Assembly: GCA_052435735.1 (NCBI GenBank)
Contig: JBQVNB010000008.1
Span: forward strand, 62,001-126,000
From: Aliihoeflea sp052435735
GTDB taxonomy: Bacteria; Pseudomonadota; Alphaproteobacteria; Rhizobiales; Rhizobiaceae
Direction: 5' to 3'
DNA: 64,000 nucleotides
Each line of letters begins with the position of its first letter. Position 1 is the first letter of the stretch. A program made the translations under genes and the position numbers. This document shows, in pieces, positions 61,952 through 64,000 of this stretch. Below the pieces are notes generated by a model. It did no database searches. It was given only the letters and a program-made list of their open reading frames with translations, and was not told the origin of the DNA.

Positions 61952-62036
61952 AGGGGAGTAGGTGAGTAGGGAGTTAGGGGAGCAGGTGTTGAACGGGGCG
62001 ACTTTGTGCCCTACTCCCGAACTCCCTTACTCCCCC
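61952..62036. repeat. AGTAGGGAGT-type repeat between sucD and sucA
   Basis: Units such as GGGGAGTAGG, GAGTAGGGAGTTAGGGG and, in the other orientation, CCCTACTCCCGAACTCCCTT form an imperfect inverted repeat. Such AGTAGGGAG repeats are common in Rhizobiales. Confidence 0.65.
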
Positions 62037-62047
62037 AATCCCTTCTG

Positions 62048-62950
62048 TTAGCCCTTCAATGCCTCGACCAGCGTCGTGCCGAGACGTGCCGGCGAGGGCG
62101 ACACGCGGATGCCCGCTGCCTCCATCGCCGCGATCTTGTCTTCCGCGCCGCCCTTGCCGCCCGAAATGACCGCGCCGGCATGGCCCATGGTGCGGCCTTC
62201 CGGCGCCGTGCGGCCCGCGATGAAGCCTGCCATCGGCTTGCTTCGGCCGCGCTTGGCCTCGTCGCGCAGGAACTGCGCCGCGTCTTCCTCGGCCGAGCCG
62301 CCGATCTCGCCGATCATGATGATCGACTTGGTCTCGTCGTCGGCGAGGAACATTTCGAGCATGTCGATGAACTCGGTGCCCTTGACCGGATCGCCGCCGA
62401 TGCCGACGGCCGTCGTCTGGCCGAGGCCGGCATTGGTGGTCTGGAAGACCGCCTCATAGGTAAGCGTGCCCGAGCGCGAGACAACACCGACCGAGCCCTT
62501 CTTGAAGATGTTGCCCGGCATGATGCCGATCTTGCACTCGTTCGGCGTCAGGACACCGGGGCAGTTCGGGCCGATGAGGCGCGAGGACGAGCGGTCAAGC
62601 CGCGCCTTGACCTTCACCATGTCCATGACCGGGATGCCCTCGGTGATGCAGACGATGAGGCCGATCTCGGCTTCGATCGCCTCGAGGATCGCATCGGCCG
62701 CGCCTGCCGGCGGAACGTAGATCACCGACGCATCGGCGCCGGTCCGCTCCTTGCCTTCGGCGACGGTAGCGAAGATCGGCAGGCTCTCGCCCTTCGATCC
62801 GGTCCACGTCTCGCCGCCCTTCTTCGGGTGGATGCCGCCGACCATCTGCGTGCCGTGATAGGCGAGCGCCTGTTCGGTGTGGAACGTGCCGGTCTTGCCG
62901 GTGAGGCCCTGGACGAGAACCTTGGTGTCTTTGTTGATGAGGATGGACAT
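62048..62950 (-). CDS. sucD: succinyl-CoA synthetase alpha subunit
   Basis: The 300-residue subunit binds CoA and carries the phosphorylated His (in GHAGAV, about 247-252). The start MSILINKDTKVLVQGLTGKTGTFH is typical, with the CoA-binding Rossmann motif. The ATG lies 5 bases after the sucC stop; the longer frame is not used. Together with SucC it makes ATP or GTP from succinyl-CoA. Confidence 0.95.
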   Translation of the reverse strand: MSILINKDTKVLVQGLTGKTGTFHTEQALAYHGTQMVGGIHPKKGGETWTGSKGESLPIFATVAEGKERTGADASVIYVPPAGAADAILEAIEAEIGLIVCITEGIPVMDMVKVKARLDRSSSRLIGPNCPGVLTPNECKIGIMPGNIFKKGSVGVVSRSGTLTYEAVFQTTNAGLGQTTAVGIGGDPVKGTEFIDMLEMFLADDETKSIIMIGEIGGSAEEDAAQFLRDEAKRGRSKPMAGFIAGRTAPEGRTMGHAGAVISGGKGGAEDKIAAMEAAGIRVSPSPARLGTTLVEALKG

Positions 62951-62955
62951 CAGGC

Positions 62956-64000
<1,045 letters not shown>

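Noticed and set aside
58482..61952. Very long open frame opposite sucA
   Set aside because: It is the antisense of sucA and sucB. High GC and codon bias keep the opposite frame open; the translation has no recognisable domain.

Overview
The window looks like a chromosomal segment of an alphaproteobacterium of the order Hyphomicrobiales (Rhizobiales), most likely near Mesorhizobium, Nitratireductor or Aquamicrobium. The evidence is the high-GC coding style, the tkt-gap-pgk/pyk cluster, a sucC-sucD-sucA-sucB-lpdA block, alphaproteobacterial families (GapR/DUF2312, DUF1244, DUF1036, DUF4164-ZapA, DUF429), and intergenic palindromes of the kind common in this order. The genus cannot be fixed from the sequence alone. 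No rRNA, tRNA, integrase, transposase or CRISPR array was found.

Bases 1 to about 17.75 kb form a metal (mainly copper) resistance island. It holds a CopRS-type two-component system, a long minus-strand operon (small exported protein, small lipoprotein, TolC-like outer-membrane factor, multicopper oxidase, cupredoxin, CusF-like chaperone) and a single-gene cupredoxin-CusF fusion. It also holds a Cys-rich copper-storage protein, a CopZ-led operon, a two-HMA CopA ATPase, an MFS pump with a His-rich tail and a three-gene HupE module. Two regulatory layers can be read from the DNA. Divergent CueR-type promoters with 19-bp spacers lie between copZ and copA. A TTACA-N4-TGTAA box occurs twice, once before the resistance operon and once before an orphan terminator that may end a small RNA.

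Bases 18.1 to about 27.8 kb form a second accessory block with visibly lower GC. Its core is a minus-strand set of three genes: an Abi_C/HEPN-like protein with an R-x6-H motif, a PIN-domain protein abutting it (TGAATG), and a 1201-residue KAP/YobI-like P-loop ATPase with two membrane helices between Walker A and B. This is a strong candidate for an anti-phage or abortive-infection system. An XRE regulator with paired palindromic operators, two unknown genes (one with a zinc-ribbon-like tail) and a metallophosphoesterase follow. The block ends near two tandem gapR-like genes, one cut to 49 residues.

From 27.8 kb to the end the content is mostly housekeeping. It includes N-formylglutamate amidohydrolase, pyruvate kinase, phosphoglycerate kinase, GAPDH, transketolase, ZapA, a CcdAB toxin-antitoxin pair, ABC-F, thiamine pyrophosphokinase, pyrophosphatase, nicotinamidase, PdxY, carbonic anhydrase, a MarR-controlled drug pump and an M3 peptidase. 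It finishes with the TCA-cycle block lpdA, sucB, sucA, sucD and a sucC that runs off the right edge. Several large inverted repeats sit between these genes.
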